Assembly (NCBI GenBank): GCA_945876925.1
Contig: CAMCQD010000157.1
Span: 1 to 5,300 of the forward strand
Source of the DNA: an uncultured Dermatophilus sp.
Lineage (GTDB): Bacteria > Actinomycetota > Actinomycetes > Actinomycetales > Dermatophilaceae
DNA length: 5,300 nucleotides
Direction: 5' to 3'
Shown: positions 4,946-5,300 of the stretch, in pieces
Position numbering within the stretch: position 1 is the first letter of the stretch
Layout: each line of letters opens with the position of its first letter
The notes under the pieces: model-generated
Seen by the model: the letters and a program-made list of their open reading frames with translations, nothing else
Told to the model about the DNA's origin: nothing
The model's database searches: none
Made by a program: the position numbers and the translations under genes

Positions 4946-5300
4946 ATGCCAGCGAACTACCCAGGCAGGTCCCGCCCGCGCATCGCCCTGTACGGGCATG
5001 ACACCCAGGGCCTCGGCCACCTGCGCCGCAATCTGCACCTGGCGGCCGGATTCGCCGAGGACGGCCCGGGCCAGCCAGGCGCTGACGTGCTCATCCTCTC
5101 CGGCACCAGCAAGATCGGCCTGTTCGACCGGCCGCACGGAGTGGAGGCGATCGTCGTCCCGGGGATCGGCAAGGACGCCACCGGCGGCTACCGGCCCCGG
5201 CAGCTGCGCGGGCACGGCCTGGCAGAGGTCATCGGCCTGCGCAGCTCCACCATCGCCGGGGCGTTAAACCACTTCGACCCGGGCCTGCTCGTCGTCGACA
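4946..5300 (+). CDS. Predicted GT-B glycosyltransferase, N-terminal part (partial)
   Basis: 118 codons are present before the window ends. After a short lead, residues 12-29 read RIALYGHDTQGLGHLRRN, the hallmark N-terminus of a group of predicted glycosyltransferases distantly related to MurG and other GT-B enzymes. The Gly-rich loop GLGH follows the first beta strand. The next segments, ADVLILSGTSK, VEAIVVPGIGKDATGGYRPR and a final FDPGLLVVD, continue the Rossmann-like pattern of that group, where the last strand usually runs on into the sugar-acceptor half of the protein. The donor-binding C-terminal domain is outside the window, so substrate is unknown. The ATG at 4946 is chosen because homology starts about 11 residues later; an in-frame GTG at 4919 is an alternative. 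There is no clear ribosome-binding site, only GGTGG just before the ATG. Confidence 0.75.
   Translation, partial: MPANYPGRSRPRIALYGHDTQGLGHLRRNLHLAAGFAEDGPGQPGADVLILSGTSKIGLFDRPHGVEAIVVPGIGKDATGGYRPRQLRGHGLAEVIGLRSSTIAGALNHFDPGLLVVD

Overview
The window is very GC-rich, and its genes have a strong G/C bias at third codon positions. The gene order infC-rpmI-rplT followed by a SpoU/TrmH-type methyltransferase matches the arrangement I recall from Mycobacterium (infC, rpmI, rplT, tsnR) and other Actinobacteria. I read it as chromosomal DNA of a high-GC actinomycete. The genus cannot be set from the sequence alone, and I see no insertion sequence, phage gene, CRISPR array or tRNA.

Layout, left to right. 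The last 25 codons of an unidentified rightward gene end at 80 and are followed by a perfect 11-bp stem-loop (84-109). A leftward monofunctional haem catalase fills 158-1666. A divergent intergenic region of about 420 bases (1667-2087) carries possible promoters for both directions and a long leader for infC. Then come infC (2088-2660), rpmI (2781-2975), rplT (3034-3417) and a TsnR-like 2'-O-methyltransferase (3423-4235), all rightward and closely spaced. A leftward GrpB-family gene (4260-4784) converges on the methyltransferase. After a 161-base divergent gap, the start of a rightward GT-B-type glycosyltransferase (from 4946) runs off the window.

The rightward cluster is a translation operon: initiation factor IF3, two proteins of the large ribosomal subunit (L35 and L20), and an RNA methyltransferase probably acting on rRNA or tRNA. 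The first three genes have the same AAGGAG ribosome-binding site 6-7 bases before the start. The methyltransferase starts 5 bases after the rplT stop without such a site, which suggests translational coupling. The catalase, the GrpB protein and the glycosyltransferase have no evident functional tie to translation.

The most interesting part is the infC control region. IF3 appears to start at an ATC codon, the class of start that IF3 itself discriminates against. About 100 bases upstream lies a continuous 14-bp hairpin followed by a T-rich stretch, which looks like an intrinsic terminator inside the leader. Sequences further upstream can pair with the foot of this hairpin in a nested arrangement, a plausible antiterminator, and both upstream strands lie within a small proline-rich reading frame. 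This suggests two layers of control, transcription attenuation plus start-codon autoregulation. The control of infC operons by leader attenuation is known elsewhere; the particular structure here is inferred by hand pairing only. I did not find a convincing wholly new system in this window.
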